Below, in pieces: positions 8,079-17,218 of a DNA stretch of 64,000 nt (position 1 is its first letter; the number at the start of each line of letters is the position of its first letter). The notes under the pieces were generated by a model. That model saw nothing but the letters and a program-made list of their open reading frames with translations, had not been told where the DNA came from and did no database searches. The translations under genes were made by a program, and so were the position numbers. The stretch comes from Bifidobacterium [indicum] DSM 20214 = LMG 11587 (GTDB taxonomy: Bacteria; Actinomycetota; Actinomycetes; Actinomycetales; Bifidobacteriaceae): contig NZ_CP006018.1 in NCBI RefSeq assembly GCF_000706765.1, positions 1,670,547 through 1,734,546 on the forward strand, read 5' to 3'.

Positions 8079-9387
8079 GGAGCACCTCCGCCGGTCGAAG
8101 TCTCAGAATGGAACGTATGGATGAAATGGATGCCACCAGCACGGTCAGGGCCAGAAGAACGAAGACCAGGACAAAGACCATGGGCCGCATGGTGATGCCA
8201 GAACCAAAGACGACGTGACCGACAATCTGCGCGACCCCGGACCCCAGCAGGGCGCCGACCACGGCTCCGACCAGGCTGATCAGGGCCGTCTCGGCCAGGA
8301 CCAGCCGTGAGACAGCACCGTCGGTGGCCCCCAGGGCCTTGAGCAAGGCAAACTCCGATGATCGCTCGGAAATGGAGGCGGCCATCAGATTGGCCACGGC
8401 GATGGCAGCAGCCAGGAGGCTCAGGATGGTCATCAGAATCATGACGGCCTGGGTCTTCTGGAGTACGTCACCCTGAAGGGCCGCCACCTGGCGAACCTGT
8501 TTGGCCACAGCCCCCGGTATGGCCTCCTCAATCTGGTAGGCGATGGCCGACGGATAGGCCGTGCAGTACCAGGTCTCCCACTCGTCCTGGGAGAGGGCGG
8601 CCGGATTACGGGCGGCCTTCCTTGCCAGGTCATTCTCGGGGGTCGTCAGGGCCTTGACCTCCACCCTGTCCACCTGGTCGGGCAGTCCGGAGACCTTCTG
8701 CAAGGCCCAAGTCGGCACGTACAGGGCTGAGGAGTCGGAATCGCCTGAATCGAAGATGCCGACAATCCTGACCTGTTGGGTCTGTCCATCCATCTTCAAG
8801 CCAACGGTATCGCCAATCCGCTTACCGCCCAACCGGGCCGCCAGATCCTTGCCAATCATGCCCTGAGCCGGGTCCCCGGTCAAGGAGTCACGCCCGTCCT
8901 CGGGCCACGAACCCTCAACCTTCCACCAGGACCGGAGTCCCCTGACTCCGACCGTGGTGCTCTCGCCGCTGTCCAGGTGGATGTCCTTTCTGAACCAGGT
9001 CCCCACCACGGGGGCCTCGACCCCGTCCACACCCGCCTTGATGTCGAGCTGCGGGGCGAAGTCGGTGATGTTGTAGGCCCAGAAGATGGTCTTGATCTTC
9101 GGTACGTCGGATTCCTTCAGGTATGAGGCGGGGCGGGAGGACTGCTCCTGACTCCCCTGGTTCGCCTGGGAACCGTATAGGTCGGAGACCACCGCATCGG
9201 ACTTGGGCTGCACGATGATGTTGGACCCATAGGTGGAGAGTTCGGCATTGAGCTTGTCGCCCACGTCGAAGACGACCCCCAGCATGGCGACGGCCACGCA
9301 GGCGGAAAGGCAGACGGTCACGGCTATGAGGATTCTTCTGCCGAACTGGCGGCTGAAGGACCTGACAGTCATTCGAATCAGAAACAT
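8068..9387 (-). CDS. FtsX/MacB-type ABC permease, iron operon
   Basis: 439 residues, the same topology as its neighbour: an N-terminal membrane segment (about 16-40), a long outer domain, and three C-terminal segments, with the family loop RSSEFALLKALGAT. The outer domain has no His/Met insert. Start ATG 9387 follows GAGGAGGTG and is 15 bases after the DUF2318 gene. With the ATPase and second permease it would form a heterodimeric complex. Homologous permease pairs sit in the p19/FTR1 clusters of Campylobacter and related bacteria, where they support iron use; the exact transported species or mechanical role is not established. Confidence 0.88.
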   Translation of the reverse strand: MFLIRMTVRSFSRQFGRRILIAVTVCLSACVAVAMLGVVFDVGDKLNAELSTYGSNIIVQPKSDAVVSDLYGSQANQGSQEQSSRPASYLKESDVPKIKTIFWAYNITDFAPQLDIKAGVDGVEAPVVGTWFRKDIHLDSGESTTVGVRGLRSWWKVEGSWPEDGRDSLTGDPAQGMIGKDLAARLGGKRIGDTVGLKMDGQTQQVRIVGIFDSGDSDSSALYVPTWALQKVSGLPDQVDRVEVKALTTPENDLARKAARNPAALSQDEWETWYCTAYPSAIAYQIEEAIPGAVAKQVRQVAALQGDVLQKTQAVMILMTILSLLAAAIAVANLMAASISERSSEFALLKALGATDGAVSRLVLAETALISLVGAVVGALLGSGVAQIVGHVVFGSGITMRPMVFVLVFVLLALTVLVASISSIRSILRLRPAEVLHGR

Positions 9388-9402
9388 GCCGACAGCACCT
9401 CC

Positions 9403-10677
9403 TCAGCTCTTGAAGTGTGAGGACAGGGCATCCAGATCGGCGGTCTGGATCAGGATGCTGCCGTGCCCGGTGGTATAGGGCAATGGAATCGGATTGCATC
9501 CACCCTTGAAGCCGATGGTGGCCAGGTTGATGGCCACATCGCACTTCTTGCAGATGATCTTGCCATCCTTTTCGTAATACCCGGCATCACCGCAGTTCTC
9601 GCAGGCATCCAGCCCGATTCCGTAGGCCGCCCCGTTCTTCTTGATGATGATGAACCGCATGACCGTGCCGTCCTTGGCCTTGTACTGGAAGCGGTGCAGG
9701 TGCCCATCGCTGACCTGGGAGAACTTGATGGTCGCCGTCTCCTTGGACAGGGAGTAGGTCTCGGGCGGCGAAAGCACAGGCACCTTGTGGGCCTGTGCCG
9801 TGCCCACGGTCAGGGCCAGGGTAACGAAGATCATCGCCACCAGGCTCCAGACGGATGAGGCCAGGGCTCGCCGACGGAAGGCCTTGTGCTGCCTGCTGAC
9901 TGATGCGGTCTGCCCCTCCACAGGCATGCGGAATCCCGCAACCATGCAGGCTACGGCGGGAATCACGAAGACACAGACCTGGACGATGACCATGGCCTGG
10001 TTGGCGTTATAGAGCAGGGCCATAATCCTGAAGGGGAGACCATGCAGGATGAGCTCTCCGGTGTTCTGCAACAGGGCCAGCAACCCGGTGCCATGTTGAA
10101 TCAGGGTCAGCACGACCACAAGAAGGGCAGCCAGTGAAAACGCCTTATGGGAACAGGTCCGATGCATGGATCGGAAGATGGCCGCCACGATGACGACTGT
10201 TGCTATGGCCAGGACGAAACCGAGCGCCCGAAGCAGCATTTCGGAGGTGAATACGGGAGAATTGGGCTCCACAAAAGCCGTCAGTTGGAGAATCACATCA
10301 GGTAGGGCCCTGAAGACACTGAGGGCGATGGCAAGGGTAGCCAGGCCGTTGGCCAGGTTCAGAGAGGCCCTGTGGTCATGCCAGTCACGGGTCAGCCTCC
10401 CGGCTGCCAGCACCACCCAGATCAGAGCCAGATCGGCTATGACGCAGGCTATCAGGGTGGGGAAATTGACCATACTGCGTCGGTTGATGACCGCGGTGGC
10501 CCTGAGTGCCGCAAATACGATGGCCGCCAGGGTGCCCGCACCCAGCCCGACCAGACGCCAGGAGGACGACAGGGGCTTGTCTTGCCCCTCACCGACGGTC
10601 AGTAGCACGCTGAGTACCATGACCAGGAGGGCCGGCCCGAGCGTCCCCGGCAGGACCGCGACGAATTGCTCAAGCAT
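9403..10677 (-). CDS. DUF2318 membrane protein with C-terminal metal/Fe-S motif
   Basis: 424 residues. The N-terminal 270 residues hold about eight hydrophobic segments; the C-terminal part is the DUF2318 domain, with a CENC pair near residue 356 and a CKKC pair near residue 376, suited to hold an Fe-S cluster or metal. The segment GGCNPIPLP that follows is also typical of the family. Known: this family is found in the same cluster as P19 and FTR1 in other bacteria (Cj1660-like). Inferred role: electron or metal relay at the outer face of the membrane. Start ATG 10677 has AAAGGCAGG upstream. Confidence 0.85.
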   Translation of the reverse strand: MLEQFVAVLPGTLGPALLVMVLSVLLTVGEGQDKPLSSSWRLVGLGAGTLAAIVFAALRATAVINRRSMVNFPTLIACVIADLALIWVVLAAGRLTRDWHDHRASLNLANGLATLAIALSVFRALPDVILQLTAFVEPNSPVFTSEMLLRALGFVLAIATVVIVAAIFRSMHRTCSHKAFSLAALLVVVLTLIQHGTGLLALLQNTGELILHGLPFRIMALLYNANQAMVIVQVCVFVIPAVACMVAGFRMPVEGQTASVSRQHKAFRRRALASSVWSLVAMIFVTLALTVGTAQAHKVPVLSPPETYSLSKETATIKFSQVSDGHLHRFQYKAKDGTVMRFIIIKKNGAAYGIGLDACENCGDAGYYEKDGKIICKKCDVAINLATIGFKGGCNPIPLPYTTGHGSILIQTADLDALSSHFKS

Positions 10678-10749
10678 CTTGCCTGCCTTTCACGTACATT
10701 CTGTGCATGGCGGTGACCAGCACCCACCCGACCATGCTAATCGCACGAA

Positions 10750-10794
10750 GCGGCATACAGGGCCCAATCAATCCTCGCTGCGCCCGTATGCCGC
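10750..10794 (-). promoter_or_regulatory. Bulged inverted repeat in the iron-operon mRNA
   Basis: GCGGCATAC plus GGGC (10750-10763, one bulged A) pairs with GCCC plus GTATGCCGC (10782-10794) across an 18-base loop. It lies in the 183-base gap between the P19 and DUF2318 genes. No U-tract follows, so it is more likely a partial terminator or an mRNA-processing and stabilising stem that sets more P19/FTR1 than ABC protein. This role is inference. Confidence 0.55.
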
Positions 10795-10860
10795 CTTCCG
10801 CTTTTCAGGCCGGTCGAACTGCACCCCATTGCCGGGGCTCAGACCGACCCAGCCCTCATA

Positions 10861-11499
10861 TCACCACTGGTGAGGGGTGTAGTCCCAATCCCAGCTGACC
10901 ACGATGGGCTCGGTCCAGAAGTGGTCCTTGACCCCGGTCTCGGGATCGACGTGAAGCATCCACCCCTTCTTTTCGGGGGACTCGATGGAGTAGGTCAGCT
11001 TGTAGGATCCGGCCTTGTCCATCTTGATGTTGGCACCGTAGTGAGGGCCGTCCGAGGCATTCATCTGCATGAAGGTGCCGGACTGCTTGTCATTGGGGTC
11101 GTTCTTGTTCTCAATCGTGTAGTTGACGGTCAGGTCAGGAATGAACTCACCCTTGGCATAGCCCAGGTTATTGTCGGCCAGGGCATGGATATCGGCTTCC
11201 AGGTGAAGGCTGGCATCCGCGGCCTTGAGACCCATGGAGGCAGGCTCCATATCGATGGGCTGGAAGAAGACGGTACCGATGTTCAGCGGTCCCTTCTGCT
11301 GATCATCGGGCGGGATCGGAATCTCTTCGAATCCTGCGCCCTTGCTGTCTTCCTTGTCGCCTTCCGACTTGGAATTGGCGGTTGTATCGGGGGCAGGGGC
11401 TTCCTTGGCCCCCTCGTTCTTGCCCCCACCGCAACCGGCCAGGACCAGTGTTCCGGAGAGCACCAGGGCAGCCAGGGCTGCGAATTTCCTCTTCTTCAT
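10861..11499 (-). CDS. P19-type iron-binding lipoprotein (Tp34 family)
   Basis: 212 residues. Signal peptide with lipobox LVLAGC (Cys23), an acidic Ser/Lys/Glu linker, then the P19/Tp34 domain from about residue 65. Conserved metal-site region: EPASMGL, then HLEADIHAL (His-Glu and Asp-x-His), and a later PHYG. Known: P19 proteins are dimeric periplasmic copper/iron-binding partners of FTR1-type permeases; in Gram-positive bacteria they are lipid-anchored outside the membrane. In Bifidobacterium the FTR1-P19 pair has been described as an iron uptake system (bfeU-bfeO). Start ATG 11499 is preceded by AAAGGAAAG. Confidence 0.9.
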   Translation of the reverse strand: MKKRKFAALAALVLSGTLVLAGCGGGKNEGAKEAPAPDTTANSKSEGDKEDSKGAGFEEIPIPPDDQQKGPLNIGTVFFQPIDMEPASMGLKAADASLHLEADIHALADNNLGYAKGEFIPDLTVNYTIENKNDPNDKQSGTFMQMNASDGPHYGANIKMDKAGSYKLTYSIESPEKKGWMLHVDPETGVKDHFWTEPIVVSWDWDYTPHQW

Positions 11500-11580
11500 T
11501 TTCTTTCCTTTGTTCGTTCGGTTTCTGACTGTCTCATTGGCATGAGTCTTGTATGTGCCGGGCAGGTCGCGGCAAGGGCC

Positions 11581-13299
11581 TCAGTCGTCCTGATCGGACT
11601 GCCGGACCGACTCCTTCCGGTTCTTCCTGATAATCGAAATGACGGCGAAGACAATGACCACAACCAGTGCCAGGACCTGGGCACCGATGGACTGCACATA
11701 GGGATAAAGCCCTATCCAGTCGCTGGTCGGCACGCCCGGCAGGTAGGTGGCCGGCACCAGATCGCCCTCAATCAGGGCGTGGACACCGCCGCCCGCGAAG
11801 ATGACCACCATGATGGCCATCAAGGCACTGGTGATGACGAAGAAGGGCCTGATGGGTATCTTGACCGAGGTGAACCGAATCAGGACAAAGATGATGACCA
11901 GCACCACAGCAGCAGCTGCAAATCCGGTCCATATCTCCTTGCTGCCGCTGGGAGCCATGGCGAAGATGGCCTGGTAGAACATGACCGTTTCAGCTCCCTC
12001 CCTGAAGACGGCCAGGAAGGAGAGAAGGGCCAGGGATATGACACTGCCCTGGGATATGGCGGCCACGGTCTTGTTCTTGATGTACCTGTTCCAGGAGTCC
12101 ACCGAGGATTTGGAGAGCATCCAGTTGCTGGTATAGAGCAGCATGACCATGGCAACCAGGGCGACCACGCCTTCCAGAATCTCCTGCTCAGGACCGTTTC
12201 CGTTGAAGAGGAGGGTGAAGAGGATGGCCACCAGGCCGCTCCCGGCCAGACCGGCAAGGATGCCCCAGTATATGTATCGAATCTTGCTCTTGTAACCGGA
12301 CTTGACCAGGTAGGCGATGATGGCGGCCACAACCAGGATGGCCTCAAGACCCTCACGGAGGAGAACAATGAAGGCCTGACCGAAAGCCGAGGTCAGGAAG
12401 GTGGTCCATTTGTTGACGTTGTCGGCCGCCCCTCCGTCCAGGATGCCCGCATCAGTGACCAGCATTCCCTTGAGGTCGTCAACCAATCCCTTGATTTTCT
12501 TCGGTGACTCCCCGCCGACCATGGCCATACGGGTTTCCTTGAACTGGTACTCCACCTGTGAGACCCGGCTACCGCTGATGGCATTCATGACGTTCTTCTC
12601 GAAGCCCAGCTTTTCGTAATACTGGTAGTAGGCCTTGTTGACCAGATCGGAGCCCTCCTGGCCTCTGCCATCGGCTGCGGCCCGGTAGGCCTGGTCCAGG
12701 ATGGGGGTCATCTCGCCGGCCACCTGGGTCCAGGTCTTGTCGCCCTTGCCTGTATTTTTATGCTTCTTCGCGGCATCCAGACGTTTCCGGTCCGCCTTGA
12801 TCTGCTCCTCCTGGGCCTTGGCATACTGCCTCGGCTTGGCCAGCGAACCATTGGCATCGAGCTGGGCGGCGGCATCGGCCAAATCGGCTTTCAGGGCCTG
12901 CGTATCCTGATCGATCTGCCCTTGGTTGCCTGGTGCATAGGCCTGTGACTGGAGGGATTGGAACCGCTGATCCAGATTGGAACGACGGTCCTGCCCCAAT
13001 GTGGAGGCCGTGGCCGTTACAAAATTGGAAGCCACATATACAGAGTTGTAGGCCGCCATGAAGTCCGAGGCTGCACCCGCATTATCACCACGGGCGTAGG
13101 CCTCACGCCCGGAATCCAGTTCCTCGGCCATGGCTGTGGACACATCGGTCCAGGTGTCATAGCCAGAGGCCTTGTCGGCGGCAAGAGCTGTGTGAACAGG
13201 AAGAAGACCGGAAGCGGATACGGCCAGGACAGTCAGCAGGCAGGCCAGGAGGGAACCCGTTACTGCCAAGGCTTGTTTTGCCATGGCTTTAAGACGCAT
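11581..13299 (-). CDS. FTR1-family iron permease with N-terminal extracytoplasmic domain
   Basis: 572 residues. A signal-like N-terminus (about 1-35) and an extracytoplasmic helical domain of about 240 residues precede seven membrane segments. Two REXXE iron-binding motifs are visible: REGLE near residue 314 and REGAE near residue 432, both essential in yeast Ftr1 and bacterial EfeU. Start ATG 13299 is chosen for GGGAGG eight bases upstream. It is the first gene of a seven-gene minus-strand operon with P19, DUF2318, an ABC module and an FMN lipoprotein. Imports iron across the cytoplasmic membrane. A 230-base leader separates it from the upstream permease gene; no clear DtxR-type operator was seen. 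Confidence 0.9.
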   Translation of the reverse strand: MRLKAMAKQALAVTGSLLACLLTVLAVSASGLLPVHTALAADKASGYDTWTDVSTAMAEELDSGREAYARGDNAGAASDFMAAYNSVYVASNFVTATASTLGQDRRSNLDQRFQSLQSQAYAPGNQGQIDQDTQALKADLADAAAQLDANGSLAKPRQYAKAQEEQIKADRKRLDAAKKHKNTGKGDKTWTQVAGEMTPILDQAYRAAADGRGQEGSDLVNKAYYQYYEKLGFEKNVMNAISGSRVSQVEYQFKETRMAMVGGESPKKIKGLVDDLKGMLVTDAGILDGGAADNVNKWTTFLTSAFGQAFIVLLREGLEAILVVAAIIAYLVKSGYKSKIRYIYWGILAGLAGSGLVAILFTLLFNGNGPEQEILEGVVALVAMVMLLYTSNWMLSKSSVDSWNRYIKNKTVAAISQGSVISLALLSFLAVFREGAETVMFYQAIFAMAPSGSKEIWTGFAAAAVVLVIIFVLIRFTSVKIPIRPFFVITSALMAIMVVIFAGGGVHALIEGDLVPATYLPGVPTSDWIGLYPYVQSIGAQVLALVVVIVFAVISIIRKNRKESVRQSDQDD

Positions 13300-13531
13300 A
13301 ACAGGTCCCTCCCTCAACAGTCCCCCGGCGTACATCACGCCATGTCTGCAAACCGCCGCGCTCTCTTGGTATCAAAGAGCAAATCTAGTGCACGGCAGCC
13401 TGAAAAAACAGACTTGATTTTTATGAGTTTCCCTACTAAGCAACGCCGGGACCAGCCAATAGGGCTCTTCCTGTCCTCTGCCCAGGCAGGGCCGTCGGCG
13501 CGGCTCCGACCCAACCGGTCACCCCTGGGTT

Positions 13532-15028
13532 TCAGCCTGCGACCCCGACCGCGTTCCGATGCTTCCACAGGCAGATGCCGCCAAAGACCGCCAGCCAGCA
13601 TAGGCCGAAGATGGCGGGGATTCGGGTATCGGGGGCAAAGAAGAGGGAGACGTAGATCACCAGGAAGAAGATGATGGCTATGGGGCCGGTCACCTTGTAG
13701 GCGGGCATGAGGAACCCGTCGGGCATGAAGTCGTCGCTGGCTCGATACCTGTGATGGGCCAGGAGGGTCAGGATGTAGATGAAGATGATGACCGCGCTGG
13801 ATGCCGAAGTGAAGAGGACGAAGGTGTTCTCAAAACCGGGCAGGGCGTGGAGGATTGGCGAGAGCAGGATCAGGACGCCGGAGAGGATGATGGCCCTGGC
13901 TGGCACCCTGCCCCGACGGGAGATTGTGTACAGGCTCCGCATGAGAGGCGATCCGCCTCCTGCCGCCAGCTGGAACAGGTTACGCCCGGCAGAATAGAGC
14001 AGGGAATTCAGGGAGGAGCAGGCTGCCGTGATAACCACGAAGAAGACCAGGCCCGCCGCCCAGTCCACGCCCGCGTATCTGAAGACCATGACGAAAGGCG
14101 AGGCGAAGGTCCCGTCGGCGTTGGGCTTGAAGGAGCGCCAGGGCACGATCATCATGATGGCCATCAGGGCGCCGACGTAGAAGATGAGAACGCGGATGAT
14201 GATCTGGTTGATGGCCTTGGGAAGGACCTTGCGCGGGTTCTGGGTCTCGGAGACCGTAACCCCCACGAACTCGATCATCTCGTAGGCGAAGAAGACCATT
14301 TGGAAACTCATGAAGAAGGCCAACCACCCATTTGGTGCCAAGGAGAGCCCGTTGAGTATGTTATCCAGACCGGCATGGCCTGCGGGGCTGACCTGGTCCA
14401 GACCGGGCATCTGCACGGCCGGGTAGCGGAATCCGACGATGACCATGACCACAGCGGTGACAATCATGGCAAGAATCAGGGTGATCTTGATCATTGAGAA
14501 CCAGAACTCGGTCTCGCCGAAGACCTTGACGGCAATCAGGTTGACGGAGACCATGGCCGCCAGGAAGCAGACCTCGATCAGGCCGCGCCAGGCCTCAAGG
14601 TTGATACCGAAGGTGCCGAAGAAGGTCACGAAGTACGTACCCACGGCCGTCAGTTCCGACATGCCTATCAGAATCAGCACGATCCAGTAGGACCAACCGG
14701 CGAAGGACCCCCAGCCCTTGCCCAGGTAGCGGGTGATGAAGGCGATGAAGGTGTGTTGGTTGGGGCTGCGATACATGAGTTCGCCAATGGCCCGCATGAG
14801 CAGATACATGACCAGGCCCACGCCGATATAGACCAGGATGATCGAAGGGCCGGTCAGGGCGATGGACTTACCCGACCCGAGAAAGAGACCCGTTCCGATT
14901 GTGCCGCCAATGGCGATGAACTGCACATGGCGGTTGCTCAATCCACGCTCCATCTGATTGGATGTATCGCGGGATCCGTCGGCACCCTGTTCGGTACCGG
15001 AGGTCTGCGTATTCCCGGCTTGCCCCAT
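13532..15028 (-). CDS. Amino acid permease (APC superfamily, AAT family)
   Basis: 498 residues with twelve predicted membrane segments. The first segment carries FIAIGGTIGTGLFLGSG, the amino-acid transporter signature that contacts substrate backbone; NRHVQ just before it is typical. It resembles the CycA/GabP group (D-Ala, D-Ser, Gly or GABA), but the substrate cannot be fixed from sequence. Start ATG 15028 is preferred over in-frame ATGs at 15055 and 15064 because GGAGGT lies seven bases upstream. It is divergent from the next permease, sharing a 332-base promoter region, and is followed by the iron operon on the same strand. Confidence 0.85.
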   Translation of the reverse strand: MGQAGNTQTSGTEQGADGSRDTSNQMERGLSNRHVQFIAIGGTIGTGLFLGSGKSIALTGPSIILVYIGVGLVMYLLMRAIGELMYRSPNQHTFIAFITRYLGKGWGSFAGWSYWIVLILIGMSELTAVGTYFVTFFGTFGINLEAWRGLIEVCFLAAMVSVNLIAVKVFGETEFWFSMIKITLILAMIVTAVVMVIVGFRYPAVQMPGLDQVSPAGHAGLDNILNGLSLAPNGWLAFFMSFQMVFFAYEMIEFVGVTVSETQNPRKVLPKAINQIIIRVLIFYVGALMAIMMIVPWRSFKPNADGTFASPFVMVFRYAGVDWAAGLVFFVVITAACSSLNSLLYSAGRNLFQLAAGGGSPLMRSLYTISRRGRVPARAIILSGVLILLSPILHALPGFENTFVLFTSASSAVIIFIYILTLLAHHRYRASDDFMPDGFLMPAYKVTGPIAIIFFLVIYVSLFFAPDTRIPAIFGLCWLAVFGGICLWKHRNAVGVAG

Positions 15029-15360
15029 CGGTTCCACCTCCTCTTCCTTCTTCATCGACCACATCGCCGAACATCAGCGCGTCGGTCCTTATCGGTACCG
15101 CAGGTGCAGCGTTGAGAATCACTTCCGGCATTCGAATCGAGCGCCCAACGTGGACCGCATCCTTGCACACACATACCGGTATTGTTGCGCGCCGATTGCT
15201 TACCAGTGAACGGCATGACCACAAATCACAAGCCTTCCGTTCCACTATGCAAACACGGCACCGACCGGGGCAACCCTCGACATATACGGTGGGCGCGTCA
15301 GTAAGCACCGGTACGCTGACGGCTACCAATGGCTTCATAGCTAAGGAACGGCGACCAGAC
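15029..15360. other. Divergent promoter region between two permease genes
   Basis: No gene seen. It contains a perfect 10-base palindrome ATACCGGTAT at 15173-15182 and a TTGCAC hexamer at 15163 that could belong to a promoter. A regulator for both permease genes may bind here; this is inference. Confidence 0.3.
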
Positions 15361-16851
15361 ATGACTCAGACCCCACCCCCAGCGCAGACGGATACGCCGG
15401 CAACCCCGCAGGAGGGAGCCCTGCGCAGAACCCTGAAAAACCGCCATATTCAACTCATATCGCTGGGCGGGGCCATCGGCACCGGACTCTTCTATGGTTC
15501 GGGAGAATCCATATCCCTGGCAGGCCCGGCCATCATCATCGCCTATCTGATTGGCGGTTGGGCCATCTTCATGATCGTCCGAGCGCTGAGCGAGATGAGC
15601 GTGGAGGACCCCAAATCCGGCGCTTTCAGTTACTATGCCACCCGTTACTGGTCCAAGAGGGCCGGATTCATATCCGGGTGGAACTACTGGCTGAACTACG
15701 TTCTGGTTTCCATGGTGGAGCTCTCCGTGGTGGGTTCCTTCGTCAACTTCTGGTTCCCGTCCATCCCCGCCTGGGTCTCCGCCGCCTTCTTCCTGGTGGT
15801 CATCACGGCCACCAACCTGATGGGGGTCAGCAAGTTCGGTGAGTTCGAGTTCTGGTTCGCCATCATCAAGATCGCGGCCATCATCGCCATGATTGTCGGC
15901 GGCCTGGCCGTGGTCATCCTGGCCCTGCCCACGGCAGGCGGTCTCAAGGCATCCTTCTCGAACTGGTTCACCGTCGGTGGAGGGTTCCTTCCCAATGGAC
16001 TGATGCAGCGGGGGGCCGACGGACAATGGACCGGCCTTCTCATGGCCCTGGCCGTGGTCATGTTCAGCTTCGGCGGCACCGAGCTGCTCGGCATCACCGC
16101 CGGAGAAACAGCGGACCCCCGCAAGACCATCCCCAAGGCCACAAACGCCGTCGTATGGAGAATACTGGTCTTCTACATCCTTACTCTCGGCGTCATCATG
16201 GCCGTCGTTCCGTGGAACGCCATCGGCAAACCCAACGCCCAGGGCATGGTAATCAGCCCCTTTGTGCAGATCTTCGATTCGGTGGGCATCCACGCCGCTG
16301 CCGGTATCCTGAACTTCGTCTGCCTCACGGCCGTCATGAGCGTCTACAACTCGGCCCTCTACTCCAACTCCCGCATGCTTTACTCCCTGGCGAAGCAGGG
16401 CAATGCGCCACGATATCTGGACCGGCTCTCCAAGGGAGGGGTGCCCTATGCCGGCGTTCTGACCTCGGCCTGCGTCATCGCCCTGGCCGTCGTGGTGGTC
16501 TTCCTCTGGCCTCGATTCGCCTTCAACTACCTGATGAGCGTAGCCACCATCGCCGCAATGCTCAACTGGGCCATCATCATGCTGACCGAGATGCACTTCC
16601 GTAAGGCCGTCGCCGAAGGGCACGGACCGGGCGAACTTGCCGGCAGGACCGGGAAAGACGCCCTGGAAGACCTCCATTTCAAGCTCCCCTGGGCCCGGGT
16701 GACCCCCTGGATGGTCCTGGCTTTCATGGCACTGGTGGTGGTGCTCATGTGCTTCTCGCCCAGCTACCGACCGGCGGTCACCGCCGGGCCCATCTGGCTG
16801 GCCATACTCCTGGCGGCCTACCAGCTGACCCATCGGCACCAACACAGGTGA
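15361..16851 (+). CDS. Amino acid permease (APC superfamily, AAT family)
   Basis: 496 residues, twelve membrane segments. The signature LISLGGAIGTGLFYGSGES follows the NRHIQ lead. The sequence is distinct from both its divergent neighbour and the downstream pair, so the four permeases of this block are not one duplication. Start ATG 15361 is supported by AAGGAACGG upstream and by the family's short N-terminal tail; the open frame extends far upstream but without family similarity. It ends 82 bases before the lysine riboswitch. Substrate unknown (aromatic, branched or small neutral amino acids are possible). Confidence 0.85.
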   Translation: MTQTPPPAQTDTPATPQEGALRRTLKNRHIQLISLGGAIGTGLFYGSGESISLAGPAIIIAYLIGGWAIFMIVRALSEMSVEDPKSGAFSYYATRYWSKRAGFISGWNYWLNYVLVSMVELSVVGSFVNFWFPSIPAWVSAAFFLVVITATNLMGVSKFGEFEFWFAIIKIAAIIAMIVGGLAVVILALPTAGGLKASFSNWFTVGGGFLPNGLMQRGADGQWTGLLMALAVVMFSFGGTELLGITAGETADPRKTIPKATNAVVWRILVFYILTLGVIMAVVPWNAIGKPNAQGMVISPFVQIFDSVGIHAAAGILNFVCLTAVMSVYNSALYSNSRMLYSLAKQGNAPRYLDRLSKGGVPYAGVLTSACVIALAVVVVFLWPRFAFNYLMSVATIAAMLNWAIIMLTEMHFRKAVAEGHGPGELAGRTGKDALEDLHFKLPWARVTPWMVLAFMALVVVLMCFSPSYRPAVTAGPIWLAILLAAYQLTHRHQHR

Positions 16852-16933
16852 GGCATCGGCCTGTCAAAATCCGAGACTGGATAGGGGGCTGACTGGTTCT
16901 TGTCAGAGAAATACTCTAGGCTGTCCTGTAATC

Positions 16934-17118
16934 ACAAGTCACTGAAGAGGTGCCGAGCCTAACAGTAACCGAGGTCAGACAGTGTGGTGTCGACGACCCT
17001 CGGCGAAAGGAGGCTCGGCCGAAGCGGCCCGGTCCTACACGACCGGCTCGCTGGGTCCGGGTTGAAGAAGCCCGGGACTGTCGCAGCTTGATGCTGCGGA
17101 GCGCTATGGACCTTGTTA
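16934..17118 (+). promoter_or_regulatory. Lysine riboswitch (L box)
   Basis: The region carries L-box landmarks in order: AGAGGTGC (16946-16953); P2 stem CCGAGCCT (16953-16960) with AGGCTCGG (17011-17018); internal AGTAA; CCGAGG with CCTCGG and the turn CGAAAGG (17003-17009); GCCGAAGCG followed by P3 CCGGTC/GACCGG; CTGGGT; P4 around CCGGG/CCCGG; P5 GCAGC-ttgat-GCTGC; then GGAGCGCTATGG closing P1. A TTCCGC/GCGGAA hairpin (17140-17161) before the start codon is a candidate expression platform. It should lower expression of the downstream permease when lysine is plentiful. Confidence 0.88.
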
Positions 17119-17218
17119 CAGGCTGATTGCCTCATGAGATTCCGCCGGAACGATTGCGGAACCATACGGAAGCCATCGCCATGGCGCCCTCAGACCATGT
17201 CGAGGAGAGATACAGGCT

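Noticed and set aside
10870..12507. 545-codon plus-strand frame opposite P19 and FTR1
   Set aside because: Its His/Gly/Asp-rich content is the antisense image of the real genes.
17160..17175. A 16-base identity (AACCATACGGAAGCCA) between the permease leader and 25927-25942
   Set aside because: About one such match is expected by chance in a window this size, and the surrounding sequences do not match.
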